Positions 1-7,334 of a stretch of DNA of 64,000 nt are shown here, piece by piece; position 1 is the first letter of the stretch; every line of letters begins with the position of its first letter. A model generated the notes under the pieces. It had not been told where the DNA came from. It did no database searches and worked only from the letters and a program-made list of their open reading frames with translations. Location of the stretch: the NCBI GenBank assembly GCA_002724925.1, contig PBQA01000034.1, forward strand, positions 1 through 64,000, given 5' to 3'. Source of the DNA: Oceanospirillaceae bacterium (GTDB lineage: Bacteria > Pseudomonadota > Gammaproteobacteria > Pseudomonadales > Oceanobacteraceae). The position numbers were made by a program, and so were the translations under genes.

Positions 1-101
1 AAACTTGCTCATAGGTGGACCCTCTTTCTTCGATGCCGGTTTGATGTTGTGCAATCTCATCATGGCACAAGGGGGACGGGTCCATCTCATTTCCCACAGA
101 T

Positions 102-151
102 ACTTATTAGCTGATTTGCTTCCACGGAGACTTATTAGCTGATTCGCTCCA
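102..151. repeat. Short direct repeat at the left edge
   Basis: Two near-identical units of about 22 bases (102-124 and 130-151, core ACTTATTAGCTGATT) are separated by five bases. The second runs into the thioesterase copy at 178-345. The same kind of sequence lies next to the intact thioesterase gene (about 2088-2127), so it travels with that junction. Bases 1-101 show no gene I can support. A short minus-strand open stretch beginning near 63 runs off the window edge and is not identifiable. Confidence 0.5.
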
Positions 152-177
152 ACAGGGGCACTCTTACCGCGGTACTC

Positions 178-345
178 TTATCTGGGTACTTCTCTGATTC
201 GTCCCGTTCCATCAATCGCCACATACACAAATACCGCATCGACCACTTTGCGCTCGGCGGTTTCTGTCGGGTTGCGGGTCCAGGCTTCAACCGCGATACG
301 GATGGACGATGTGCCGATTTCGAGCAGACGGGTATAAACGCTGGC
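178..345 (-). pseudogene. 3'-end fragment (copy A) of the YciA-like acyl-CoA thioesterase gene
   Basis: The minus-strand reading frame ending at the TAA at 178-180 encodes about 55 residues matching the C-terminus of the intact thioesterase at 2147-2542, from YTRLLEIG to the end. The copy finishes IREVPR where the intact gene has IRKVPR. There is no start codon or N-terminal half. The frame is uninterrupted and the changes are few. Homology continues past the stop into the CACTCTTAC and TACCGCGGTA junction motifs. It stops abruptly near 345, directly before an IS3-type transposase remnant. Confidence 0.8.
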
Positions 346-349
346 TCAT

Positions 350-463
350 AAGGTGACAACCAAACGTAAAGACAGAGACCGGGGAGCGGTTAACCTTCTA
401 AACCAGCAGTTCAATCCACTGGGGCCGAACCAGGTTTGGGCTGGTGATGTGGCTACCTTTTGA
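350..463 (+). mobile_element. IS3-family transposase (OrfB) remnant
   Basis: An open stretch of 37 codons reads KVTTKRKDRDRG, then NLLNQQFNPLGPNQVWAGDV and a stop. This is the segment just before the first catalytic Asp region of IS3-family OrfB integrases, where NRxFxxxxPNxxWxxDxT is conserved. Both ends are missing: the 5' side is cut by thioesterase copy A, and a TGA follows the V-W-A-G-D-V-A motif. No terminal inverted repeats were found. It is a dead fragment showing that an insertion sequence once sat here. Confidence 0.65.
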
Positions 464-538
464 TTGTCTTGTGTACAACTCGCCTTGCCTATTCTACCAT
501 TGTCTGGAAGAGAACCCTTGAGAACCTAGGAGAACCCT

Positions 539-787
539 GTGGCCCTGAAAGCGACTTCAGTACGTTTGGATGACGAAACCCTGCGCCGTGTCGGTGAGAT
601 GGCACAGGCTATGGATCGACCTCGTGCATGGTTGATGGCGGAAGCCATAAAACAATATGTCGCTCGTGAAGAATGGTTCTCGCTGGAAGTTGAGAAAGGC
701 CTCGCTGCTGCCGATGAGGGTCGTTTGCTCGACCACGCAGACGTGAAGGCCAAATGGGAGGCTAAGCGTGCAGCTCAAATGGACTGA
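539..787 (+). CDS. Ribbon-helix-helix (CopG/ParD-type) antitoxin, TA module 1
   Basis: This is an 82-residue antitoxin. Residues 4-45 form a ribbon-helix-helix DNA-binding domain (SVRLDDETLRRVGEMAQAM, then a helix ending KQYVAREEW). The charged C-terminal tail would wrap the toxin. Start GTG at 539 is supported by AGGAG at 528-532, six bases upstream. The stop overlaps the toxin gene by 20 bases, typical of translationally coupled TA pairs. By family it should neutralise the toxin and repress its own promoter as a complex. It is flanked by thioesterase-derived fragments and an IS remnant, consistent with acquisition by transfer. Confidence 0.85.
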   Translation: MALKATSVRLDDETLRRVGEMAQAMDRPRAWLMAEAIKQYVAREEWFSLEVEKGLAAADEGRLLDHADVKAKWEAKRAAQMD

Positions 788-1064
788 TCTTGCTGCTAAT
801 GACTTAGAAGCGATAGAAGCTTATATTACTGAAGATAATAGTCCTGTTGTCGCCATAGATATGGTGATCAACATTCTGAATATCACCGAGCAAGTACTCG
901 TCGTCCACCCTCGGGCCGGCCGACCAGGGCGCGTTAAAAATACACGGGAGCTGGTGATTGATGGTCAGCCCTACATTGTTGTTTATCGCGAAAACAGAGA
1001 AATGCTTTTTGTCGAAATCTTGCGTGTTCTGCACGAAGCACAGCAGTGGCCCGGAGGTAGGTAA
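768..1064 (+). CDS. ParE/RelE-superfamily toxin, TA module 1
   Basis: A 98-residue protein of the RelE/ParE fold: an N-terminal helix (WTDLAANDLEAIEAYI), a second helix with NILNITEQVLVVHP, the typical GRPGRVKNTRELVI turn, and C-terminal strands PYIVVYREN and VEILRVLHEAQQWP. These features are closest to ParE, whose characterised members inhibit DNA gyrase; RelE members cut mRNA on the ribosome. Which activity applies cannot be read here. The start lies 20 bases inside the antitoxin gene. The stop is followed at once by an inverted repeat shared with the opposing thioesterase remnant. Confidence 0.87.
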   Translation: MQLKWTDLAANDLEAIEAYITEDNSPVVAIDMVINILNITEQVLVVHPRAGRPGRVKNTRELVIDGQPYIVVYRENREMLFVEILRVLHEAQQWPGGR

Positions 1065-1086
1065 GTAAGAGTGTATGCACTCTTAC
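1065..1086. terminator. Perfect 9-bp inverted repeat between TA module 1 and thioesterase copy B
   Basis: GTAAGAGTG (1065-1073), loop TATG, CACTCTTAC (1078-1086). It begins at the toxin stop and overlaps the stop of the opposing thioesterase fragment, so it could end transcription from both sides, although no clear U-tract follows. The right arm, CACTCTTAC, recurs beside the stop of the other two thioesterase copies (159-167 and 2128-2136). That makes it also a candidate recombination junction motif. Confidence 0.45.
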
Positions 1087-1285
1087 CTGGGCACCTTTCT
1101 TATTCTTCCCGCCCCATCAATTGCCACATAGACAAATACTGCATCGACCACTTTGCGCTCCGCCGATTCTGTCGGGTTGTGGGTCCAGGCTTCGACGGCG
1201 ATCCGAATAGGCGACATAAAAACAACTAATTCCATCGCGATATTGGCAATGCGAGCCTTGGTTAGTCGGCTGACCGCGCTTATCT
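1083..1285 (-). pseudogene. 3'-end fragment (copy B) of the YciA-like thioesterase gene, with in-frame internal deletion
   Basis: The minus-strand frame ends at a TAA (1083-1085) and reads ARIANIAMELVVFMSPIR, then IAVEAWTHNPTESAERKVVD and onward to GAGRIRKVPR. Compared with the intact gene (2147-2542), about 17 residues between MSPIR and IAVEAW are missing without loss of frame. Several amino-acid changes distinguish it from both other copies. There is no start codon or N-terminus. It lies tail to tail with TA module 1 and immediately upstream of TA module 2. Because the frame is kept despite divergence, it probably came from another strain's functional gene rather than by decay in place. Confidence 0.75.
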
Positions 1286-1358
1286 TGCTATGGCTTATGA
1301 TGTCGTGCTAACGTTTGTGTGTACAGTTTTGGTTGTGCATATAAAAGTGAGGCTCAGA

Positions 1359-1637
1359 GTGGACACCCGTATACAGTTCCGAGTGGATGAAGAAACCAAA
1401 CGCTTGGCCCAGTTAATGGCTGAGAGTCAGGGGCGCACGCTGAGTGATGCTTGCAGAGAGCTCACTGAAGAGCTGGCGGAGCAGCAACGCAAGGTGATGA
1501 CTCACGACCAGTGGCTGACAGAGCAGGTTAATGCTGCCTTCAGTAAGTTAGAAAGTGGCCAGAGTGAGTTTGTCAGCCATGAAGATGCACGTATGGATAT
1601 GGAAGCCCGGAAAAGTAAAATCCGGAATACAGGCTAA
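1359..1637 (+). CDS. RelB/DinJ-like antitoxin, TA module 2
   Basis: About 92 residues from the GTG at 1359. I prefer this start because GAGG (1349-1352) lies six bases upstream and the protein then opens with the usual DTRIQFRVDEETKRLAQ strand and helix of RelB/DinJ ribbon-helix-helix antitoxins. A longer reading from 1290 adds an unrelated hydrophobic stretch. The C-terminal half is highly charged (EARKSKIRNTG). It precedes its toxin by three bases. By family it would bind and neutralise the toxin and autoregulate the operon. It shares no obvious sequence with the module 1 antitoxin, so the two modules are independent acquisitions. Confidence 0.8.
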   Translation: MDTRIQFRVDEETKRLAQLMAESQGRTLSDACRELTEELAEQQRKVMTHDQWLTEQVNAAFSKLESGQSEFVSHEDARMDMEARKSKIRNTG

Positions 1638-1640
1638 GGG

Positions 1641-1928
1641 ATGATTGCCATCGTTTGGGAAAAAACCTCACTGGACGATCGCGAGCGCATTTTTGAATAT
1701 CTCTATGCGTTTAATCCATTAGCTGCAGATAAGGCGGATGCGATCATTGAGTCGAAGGTTGAAAATCTGATTCAGCAACCATTGATGGGGGTAGAAAAGG
1801 AAGGGTTACCGGGTAGATTATTGATCATCCCAGAGGTATCAATGATTGTTTTGTATTTCCTAAAAGAGAACACCATCCACGTTCTTCGTGTCCTACATCA
1901 GAAGCAAAAATTCCCCGACCACAATTGA
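1641..1928 (+). CDS. RelE/ParE-superfamily toxin, TA module 2
   Basis: A 95-residue protein: N-terminal helix WEKTSLDDRERIFEYLYAFN, helix IIESKVENLIQQP, the turn GVEKEGLPGRLLIIPEVS, a strand MIVLYFLKEN and the terminal HVLRVLHQKQKFP. The arrangement is that of the RelE/ParE fold, and the LRVLHxxQ.FP ending is common in this superfamily. Start ATG at 1641 follows the antitoxin stop by three bases with AAGG just upstream. The target (gyrase or ribosome-bound mRNA) cannot be assigned. After the stop come REP-like palindromes and then the convergent intact thioesterase gene. Confidence 0.83.
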   Translation: MIAIVWEKTSLDDRERIFEYLYAFNPLAADKADAIIESKVENLIQQPLMGVEKEGLPGRLLIIPEVSMIVLYFLKENTIHVLRVLHQKQKFPDHN

Positions 1929-1980
1929 TTCGTAATGCAGTGCTGCAAACGCAAGTGCTTAATCAGCATTTGAGAGTCTA

Positions 1981-2096
1981 TGTAGGAGGTGAGCTTCTCA
2001 CCGAAAGCTTGTCGGGAATAAGATTCCCTCTTACAAAGAGATTGGCGATTAACGCCAGTAGATCGCGAATAGCCTCCGGCTGATTCGCTCCCACAG
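1981..2096. repeat. REP-like extragenic palindromes
   Basis: Two palindromic units lie between the TA toxin and the thioesterase gene. The first spans 1981-2035, with ends TGTAGGAGGT and CCCTCTTACA that pair at 8 of 10 positions. The second, 2065-2088, is an imperfect hairpin GCGAATAGCC/GGCTGATTCGC followed by TCCCACAG. Read on the minus strand this gives CTGTGGGAGCGAATCAGCC, the style of REP elements common in Pseudomonas and relatives. A degenerate third copy follows at about 2107-2124. Confidence 0.6.
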
Positions 2097-2127
2097 ATAA
2101 TTTAAGGCTGACTTGCTCCAACAGTGG

Positions 2128-2143
2128 CACTCTTACCGCGGTA
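2128..2143. other. Junction motif and 10-bp palindrome beside the thioesterase stop
   Basis: CACTCTTAC (2128-2136) overlaps the perfect palindrome TACCGCGGTA (2134-2143), just beyond the thioesterase stop. The identical arrangement occurs by copy A (159-174). In copy B the palindrome is missing, as expected if recombination occurred between the flanking ACTCTTA repeats. It may be a terminator-like element or the site where cassettes joined; neither is proven. Confidence 0.4.
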
Positions 2144-2146
2144 CTC

Positions 2147-2542
2147 TTATCTGGGCACTTTTCTGATTCGTCCCGTCCCATCAATCGCGACATACACAAA
2201 CACTGCATCGACCACTTTGCGCTCGGCGGTTTCTGTCGGGTTGCGGGTCCAGGCTTCAACTGCGATACGGATGGATGATGTGCCAATCTCTAATAAGCGG
2301 GTGTAGATGCACACTTCGGCACCAAGGCGGATAGGCGACATAAACACAACGGATTCCATCGCGACGTTGGCGATGCGTCCCTGGGCAATTCGGCTGGCGT
2401 CTGACTCTGCAGCATGGTCCATCTGAGCAACGACCCAGCCACCGCTGATATCGCCGTGGATATTGCAGTCGGCACGGGTTGGCAGCAGCTTTAAGGTGAG
2501 GCTGCCTTCAGGTGACGGTTGGTTGTCTTCGGTCTTTTCCAT
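2147..2542 (-). CDS. YciA-like acyl-CoA thioesterase (hotdog fold)
   Basis: It hydrolyses acyl-CoA thioesters to free acid and CoA in the cytoplasm. The protein has the YciA/BFIT signature: SLTLKLLPTRADCNIHGDIS, then GGWVVAQMDHAAE, AMESVVFMSPIRLG and a C-terminal VFVYVAID strand. NxHGDxxGGWVxAQMD contains the catalytic Asp region of the hotdog family. I place the start at the ATG at 2542 (131 residues, the usual family length). A longer reading to 2653 adds 37 unrelated residues and overlaps dctM. No strong ribosome site is seen at either start. Two further copies of its 3' end lie downstream at 1083-1285 and 178-345. Confidence 0.85.
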   Translation of the reverse strand: MEKTEDNQPSPEGSLTLKLLPTRADCNIHGDISGGWVVAQMDHAAESDASRIAQGRIANVAMESVVFMSPIRLGAEVCIYTRLLEIGTSSIRIAVEAWTRNPTETAERKVVDAVFVYVAIDGTGRIRKVPR

Positions 2543-2625
2543 GAGGACACCGGCTTTTATTATTCTGTTGGTTGCAAATTGTACCGCATGGCGTGCCAAT
2601 GTATAGGGTGCGGGGCCTCTTTCGT

Positions 2626-4002
2626 CTAACCGTATATCTGATCGGGTAACCATGTTGCCAGTTCAGGGAACACGGCCAGTAATCCCAGAACAGCCACCTG
2701 AATAACAATAAACGGAATAACGCCTTTGTAGAGCGTCCGGGTGGGCAGCTCGGGCGGCGCGACGCCGCGTAAATAGAAGAGCGCGAAACCAAACGGTGGC
2801 GTGAGGAATGACGTCTGCAGGTTGATGGCGATCATAATGCCAAGCCATACCGGGTCAATGCCCATGACGAGTAATACCGGGGCGACAATCGGCACGACTA
2901 CGAAGGTAATTTCGATAAAGTCGAGAATAAAGCCCAGCAGAAAGATCACCAGCATCACCAGCAACATGGCAGAGAAAACACCGCCGGGCAGATCATTAAA
3001 TACTTCATGGACCAGCTCTTCGCCGCCAAAGCCACGGAACACCAGCGAGAACAGAGCTGCGCCAATAAAGATCAGGAAGATCATGCTGGTGACCTGCAGG
3101 GTTGCATCCATGACTTCGCGCAGGCGCTGCAGGCTGAACTGACCGTATGCGATGGCCAGAACGAGTGAGCCAAAAGCACCGATCCCTGCAGCTTCTGTTG
3201 GCGTCGCTTTACCGGTCAAAATGGAGCCGAGAACAGCGACAATCAGCAGCAGTGGAGGCAGAAGGCCTTTGAGTAATTCGAATATAAAGGCTGGCGCCAG
3301 GGGCTCGCGGTCCTGAACCGCTGGAGCAGCTTCGGGCTTAAATATGGCCACAATGCTGGTGTAAATAAAATAGCCGAGTACCAGTATTAATCCGGGGATA
3401 AGAGCACCCACAAACAGGTCGGCAACGGAGACAGTTTCTGGCGAAAATATGCCCATCTTGAGCTGCGCCTGCTGATAGGCACTGGATAACACATCGCCGA
3501 GAATAATGAGCGCAGTCGATGGTGGAATGATCTGACCGAGTGTCCCTGTGGCACATATAGTGCCGCTCGCCAGTGATGGGCTATAACCATTGCGCAGCAT
3601 CGCGGGTAATGAGATCAGCCCCATGGTGACCACGGTTGCGCCGACGATACCTGTGCTGGCCGCCAGCAGCATGCCGACAATGATCACGGAGAAACCCAGA
3701 CCACCCCGTACCGGGCCAAATAACAGGCCTAAATTGCGGAGCAACTGCTCCGCGATCTTCGACTTCTCCAGCATTACCCCCATAAAAACGAATAGGGGCA
3801 CAGCGACGAGTATCTGGTTAGACAGAATACCGAACATGCGGTTCGGCATGGCATTAAGAAAGGCCGGGTCAAAGGTGCCGGTTAATAAACCAATACCCGC
3901 GAAGAGCAGTGAAGTCCCTGCCAGCGTGAAGGCCACCGGGAAACCACACATAAGGACCAGACAGACAACGGCAAACAGCACAAGAGGCATAAACTCAGCC
4001 AT
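2626..4002 (-). CDS. dctM: TRAP transporter large membrane subunit (DctM-type)
   Basis: The 458-residue protein has about a dozen hydrophobic segments and the DctM hallmarks: LVAVPLFVFMGVMLEKS near residue 65, GATVVTMGLISLPAMLRNGY near 120, a GTLGQIIPPST loop near 155 and LTPPFGFALFYLRG near 405. It forms the transport channel of a Na+- or H+-driven TRAP importer for organic acids. The start overlaps the dctQ stop by eight bases, so the two are translationally coupled. The substrate is unknown because the binding protein gene is not adjacent. Confidence 0.9.
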   Translation of the reverse strand: MAEFMPLVLFAVVCLVLMCGFPVAFTLAGTSLLFAGIGLLTGTFDPAFLNAMPNRMFGILSNQILVAVPLFVFMGVMLEKSKIAEQLLRNLGLLFGPVRGGLGFSVIIVGMLLAASTGIVGATVVTMGLISLPAMLRNGYSPSLASGTICATGTLGQIIPPSTALIILGDVLSSAYQQAQLKMGIFSPETVSVADLFVGALIPGLILVLGYFIYTSIVAIFKPEAAPAVQDREPLAPAFIFELLKGLLPPLLLIVAVLGSILTGKATPTEAAGIGAFGSLVLAIAYGQFSLQRLREVMDATLQVTSMIFLIFIGAALFSLVFRGFGGEELVHEVFNDLPGGVFSAMLLVMLVIFLLGFILDFIEITFVVVPIVAPVLLVMGIDPVWLGIMIAINLQTSFLTPPFGFALFYLRGVAPPELPTRTLYKGVIPFIVIQVAVLGLLAVFPELATWLPDQIYG

Positions 4003-4537
4003 GGTGATTTGCCTCGCTGCTGTCGTTGGTATTTATGTCGGAATCAGTGTTCAGCCCAGTAAAAGTGCGCAGTAGTTCAGCGATGGCTTGCAGAATCAGG
4101 GTGACAGGTAAGACCACAATTAAGGTTTTCAGAAGATATATAAAAGGCAGGCCTGCGGCCTCCTGAGAGCGTTCGCGGATCGCCCAGGCATTGCCGACGT
4201 ATTCCCAACTCGCCCAAAGTAGAAACAGACTGGTCGGCAATACCAGAAGAAGAATGCCAAGTCGTTCAACCCATCGACGGCGCTCTTCTGTCCAGCCCCG
4301 GTAAAATACGTCAACGCGTACATGTCCGCCTTGTTGCCAGGTGTAGGCGGCGCCCAGCATGAACAAAGATGCGTGCAGGTACATCACGCCTTCCTGCAGG
4401 GCAATGGATGGCATATCAAACAGGTAGCGCAGAACAACAACAGAACAGGTAGCCAGCACCATAAAGAGTGACAACCAGCGGGTTACCCGGCCGGTGGCCG
4501 ATGTAAAACGATCAATCAGGCGTATTAACTGTGACAT
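3995..4537 (-). CDS. dctQ: TRAP transporter small membrane subunit (DctQ-type)
   Basis: 180 residues with four membrane segments (about residues 19-40, 52-68, 93-113 and 137-158) and the family motif region GAAYTWQQGGHVRVDVFYRG. It supports folding and coupling of the DctM channel. Start ATG at 4537. The preceding 12 bases (AAGGGATGTCAT) are a duplicate of the start region AAGGGATGTCAC. This gives a second ribosome site and a two-codon mini-ORF (ATG TCA TAA) just upstream. The gene for the periplasmic DctP binding protein is missing on both sides; pstS lies divergently beyond a Pho promoter. Confidence 0.88.
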   Translation of the reverse strand: MSQLIRLIDRFTSATGRVTRWLSLFMVLATCSVVVLRYLFDMPSIALQEGVMYLHASLFMLGAAYTWQQGGHVRVDVFYRGWTEERRRWVERLGILLLVLPTSLFLLWASWEYVGNAWAIRERSQEAAGLPFIYLLKTLIVVLPVTLILQAIAELLRTFTGLNTDSDINTNDSSEANHHG

Positions 4538-4628
4538 CCCTTATGACATCCCTTGTGATATCGCTGTGGAGCAGGGTAATGGAACCCGGATAGTAGACGG
4601 GGCGGGAGTATATCAGGGTCGGCGGCCC

Positions 4629-4656
4629 CTCAGTAGCGAGAACTCAGTAGCGAGAA
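4629..4656. repeat. Perfect 14-bp tandem duplication upstream of dctQ
   Basis: CTCAGTAGCGAGAA occurs twice head to tail (4629-4642, 4643-4656) in the dctQ-pstS intergenic region. A second short tandem repeat, TGACATCCCTT, lies at about 4532-4553 over the dctQ start. Two independent short tandem duplications in one 290-bp promoter region suggest slippage-prone DNA. No function is shown. Confidence 0.7.
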
Positions 4657-4703
4657 CTCTGTGGGGGCTGGGCGCAGCAGTGTCGAGGTCGGGTGTAATA
4701 TAA

Positions 4704-4766
4704 CTGTCATGTGGGTGTAACAAATTGCCGCTTTGTCACATTTCTGTAATATACCATCCTGATAAT
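4704..4766 (+). promoter_or_regulatory. Double Pho box and promoter of pstS
   Basis: Two PhoB-binding boxes in the 7-4-7 pattern: CTGTCAT-GTGG-GTGTAAC (4704-4721) and TTGTCAC-ATTT-CTGTAAT (4733-4750). The second ends ten bases before a -10 hexamer GATAAT (4761-4766), the spacing of PhoB-activated promoters that lack a -35. It should drive pstS and, by read-through, the rest of the pst operon when phosphate is scarce. Confidence 0.85.
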
Positions 4767-4830
4767 GGCCAGCATCCGAAATCAAGTGACTCAGGCATAC
4801 AACATGCCACACAACATGAAGGACACTCTC

Positions 4831-5874
4831 ATGAAAAAAGTACTTCTGACTGGTGCCGCTCTGCTGGCAACCATGACTGGCTCAAACGCTTACGCTGAGC
4901 GTGATTACATCAGCATCGTAGGCTCTTCTACTGTTTACCCGTTCTCTACTGTTGTTGCTGAGCGCTTCGGTAAGTCCTCAAGCTTCCCTACACCAAAAGT
5001 TGAGTCTACCGGTTCAGGCGGTGGTATGAAGCTGTTCTGTCAGGGCGTTGGCGCGAACACGCCTGATATCACTAACGCTTCTCGTGCGATTAAGCAGTCT
5101 GAAATCGATCTGTGTGCAGAAAACGGCGTTAAAGACATCGTTGAAGTGATGGTCGGTTACGACGGTATTGTACTGGCCGGCAGCAACGAAGCACCACAGT
5201 ACGAACTGACTCGTAAAGACATCTTCCTGGCTCTGGCGAAAGTCGTTCCAGCGCAAGACGGTTCTGAAACTCTGATCGACAACCCATACAAGACCTGGAA
5301 AGACGTTAACCCAACACTTCCAGCGAAGAAAATTGAAGTGCTTGGCCCGCCACCAACGTCTGGTACCCGCGACGCGTTCGTTGAGCTCGCTATGGAAGGC
5401 GGTTGTAAGAAATTCCCGTTCATCAAAGAGATGAAGAAAACAGATAAGAGCAAGTACAAAGCTCTGTGTCACGGTATCCGTGAGGACGGTGCGTACGTAG
5501 AAGCAGGTGAGAACGACAACCTGATCGTTCAGAAACTGGTAGCAAACCCAGACGCGCTTGGCATCTTCGGTTACAGCTTCCTGGAGCAGAACGCTGACAA
5601 AGTACACGGTTCTATCGTTGAAGGTCAGGCGCCAGAGTTCGACGCAATCTCTGACGGTTCTTACCCAGTAAGCCGTTCACTGTACTTCTATGTTAAGAAA
5701 GCACACGTTGGCGTGATTCCTGGCATTGAAGAGTACCTGGCTGAGTTCGTATCTGACAAAGCGATGGGCGAATACGGTTACCTCGCAGACAAGGGCATGA
5801 TCCCCATGACTGAAGAGGAATATAAAAAAGTGGTTGATACTGTCGAGAATCTGAAGACAATCTCCGCTAAATAA
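4831..5874 (+). CDS. pstS: Periplasmic phosphate-binding protein PstS
   Basis: It captures inorganic phosphate in the periplasm for the PstCAB importer. I start it at the ATG at 4831 (AAGGA at 4819-4823), giving 347 residues with a signal peptide MKKVLLTGAALLATMTGSNA cleaved near YA-ERD. Phosphate-contact motifs follow: GSSTVYPF, STGSGGGMKLFC, NASRAIKQSE, GYDGIVL and PPPTSGTRDAF. An in-frame ATG at 4765 overlaps the -10 element and cannot be the start. A Pho box lies upstream, and a hairpin terminator after the stop probably keeps pstS mRNA more abundant than the downstream genes. Confidence 0.96.
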   Translation: MKKVLLTGAALLATMTGSNAYAERDYISIVGSSTVYPFSTVVAERFGKSSSFPTPKVESTGSGGGMKLFCQGVGANTPDITNASRAIKQSEIDLCAENGVKDIVEVMVGYDGIVLAGSNEAPQYELTRKDIFLALAKVVPAQDGSETLIDNPYKTWKDVNPTLPAKKIEVLGPPPTSGTRDAFVELAMEGGCKKFPFIKEMKKTDKSKYKALCHGIREDGAYVEAGENDNLIVQKLVANPDALGIFGYSFLEQNADKVHGSIVEGQAPEFDAISDGSYPVSRSLYFYVKKAHVGVIPGIEEYLAEFVSDKAMGEYGYLADKGMIPMTEEEYKKVVDTVENLKTISAK

Positions 5875-5897
5875 GACAGACAGTTGTCTGTTGAAAG

Positions 5898-5926
5898 CCG
5901 GGCGTGCGAATGCACTCCCGGTTTTT
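5898..5926 (+). terminator. Intrinsic terminator/attenuator after pstS
   Basis: The hairpin CCGGG-C-GTGC / GCAC-T-CCCGG has a GAAT loop and ends at 5921, followed by TTTTT. It sits inside the pst operon between pstS and pstC, so it probably acts as a partial terminator. Confidence 0.75.
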
Positions 5927-5960
5927 GTGCATTCAAAACACTTACTGACAGAAGTAACCC

Positions 5961-7334
5961 ATGAACTACAGTACCTTGCTAATCGCGTTGTTGATCGCGC
6001 TGGGGGCAGCATACTTTCTCGGACGTAATCGCGCCCGGTCTCTTGCTGGCCAGGGAGAGAGTATGCACTCACTTCCAACCCATTACGGCGCACTGACTGC
6101 GCTCTGGACTACTCTGCCGCCGCTCCTCATTTTGATAATGTGGGTCATGCTGGAACCTCGCATCGTTGATGCGCTGCTGACGATGCAACTTCCTGAAGCC
6201 ATCCGTACGGCCAGTGAAGCAGAAGTCCGTCTGGCGCTCTCAAAGGTTCACAATATCGCCAGCGACCCATCGATGATGGGGCAGAGTGAACTCGGCTCTG
6301 TTGCCGCGCATCTGGTCGACCTTGAACAGCGCGCTGCGATTCTTAAGGGCGGCGTTATTCTGTCATTGATTCTTCTTGGCGTTGCCGTGACCTGGCGACG
6401 TATTCAACCAGATCTTCGCGCCCGTGGTGAAGTTGAACGCATCGTTCGTGTGATGCTGTTCGCCAGCTCGGCCATTGCTGTACTGACTACGCTGGGTATT
6501 CTCGTCAGTGTTCTGTTTGAAGCGGTGCTCTTTTTCCAGAAAGTTTCACCCATTGAGTTCCTGTTTGGCACGACGTGGTCACCCCAGGTGGCATTACGTG
6601 CGGATCAGTCAGGTTCGTCTGGTAGCTTCGGGGCAGTACCGCTGTTTGCAGGTACGCTGCTGATCTCTGCCATCGCCATGTTTATTGCGGTTCCGGTCGG
6701 CCTGATGGCGGCGATTTATTTGTCTGAATACGCAACGTCTCGCGTACGTCAGCTGGCGAAACCAGCCCTCGAAGTTCTGGCGGGTATCCCGACCGTTGTA
6801 TACGGCTTTTTTGCCGCCCTGACCGTCGCGCCATTTATTCGTGGTGTCGGTGAGTCGGTTGGGTTGGATGTCTCGTCTGAGAGTGCACTGGCGGCGGGCC
6901 TGGTCATGGGCATTATGATTATTCCTTTCGTTTCATCTCTGTCTGACGATGTGATTAACGCTGTGCCGCAGTCACTGCGTGACGGCAGTTATGGTCTGGG
7001 CGCAACCCGAAGCGAGACGGTACGTCAGGTGGTTATTCCTGCGGCTCTGCCGGGTATTGTTGGCGCAGTCATGCTCGCCGTTTCGCGTGCTATCGGCGAA
7101 ACCATGATTGTTGCTATGGCCGCGGGCCTTGCTGCAAACCTGACCGCGAACCCTCTCGACAGTGTTACGACCGTCACTGTGCAGATCGTGACTCTGCTGG
7201 TCGGTGACCAGGAGTTCGACTCGCCGAAAACACTCGCCGCCTTCGCGCTGGGCCTTGTGCTCTTTATCGTGACGCTGGTGCTGAACTTTGTAGCTATCAA
7301 GATCGTACAGAAGTACCGGGAACAATATGACTGA
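5961..7334 (+). CDS. pstC: Phosphate ABC transporter permease PstC
   Basis: The inner-membrane permease subunit of the high-affinity phosphate importer, 457 residues. The N-terminal third carries two membrane segments (about 5-21 and 46-66) and a soluble loop with an amphipathic region, as in the long PstC of marine gammaproteobacteria. The C-terminal permease domain (from about 225) contains the coupling-loop motif DGSYGLGATRSETVRQVVIP near residue 341, which contacts PstB. Its last eight bases overlap pstA, implying coupled translation and 1:1 assembly. Confidence 0.94.
   Translation: MNYSTLLIALLIALGAAYFLGRNRARSLAGQGESMHSLPTHYGALTALWTTLPPLLILIMWVMLEPRIVDALLTMQLPEAIRTASEAEVRLALSKVHNIASDPSMMGQSELGSVAAHLVDLEQRAAILKGGVILSLILLGVAVTWRRIQPDLRARGEVERIVRVMLFASSAIAVLTTLGILVSVLFEAVLFFQKVSPIEFLFGTTWSPQVALRADQSGSSGSFGAVPLFAGTLLISAIAMFIAVPVGLMAAIYLSEYATSRVRQLAKPALEVLAGIPTVVYGFFAALTVAPFIRGVGESVGLDVSSESALAAGLVMGIMIIPFVSSLSDDVINAVPQSLRDGSYGLGATRSETVRQVVIPAALPGIVGAVMLAVSRAIGETMIVAMAAGLAANLTANPLDSVTTVTVQIVTLLVGDQEFDSPKTLAAFALGLVLFIVTLVLNFVAIKIVQKYREQYD

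Noticed and set aside
1..63. A short minus-strand reading beginning MMRLHNIKPASKK that faintly recalls the start of ribosomal protein L15
   Set aside because: Only about 20 codons are visible before the edge and the resemblance is a few residues; no ribosomal neighbours.
135..359. A 74-codon minus-strand ORF at the left edge
   Set aside because: It is in the wrong frame relative to the thioesterase fragment, whose true frame matches the intact gene.
102..2542. An integron cassette array as explanation for the TA modules
   Set aside because: No integrase, no attI and no attC-like folded sites at cassette ends; instead the joints carry thioesterase 3' ends and REP-like palindromes.
5014..5607. 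A 197-codon minus-strand ORF inside pstS
   Set aside because: Long antisense frames here follow from the codon use of pstS; the sequence is Phe/Val/Cys-rich without any family features.
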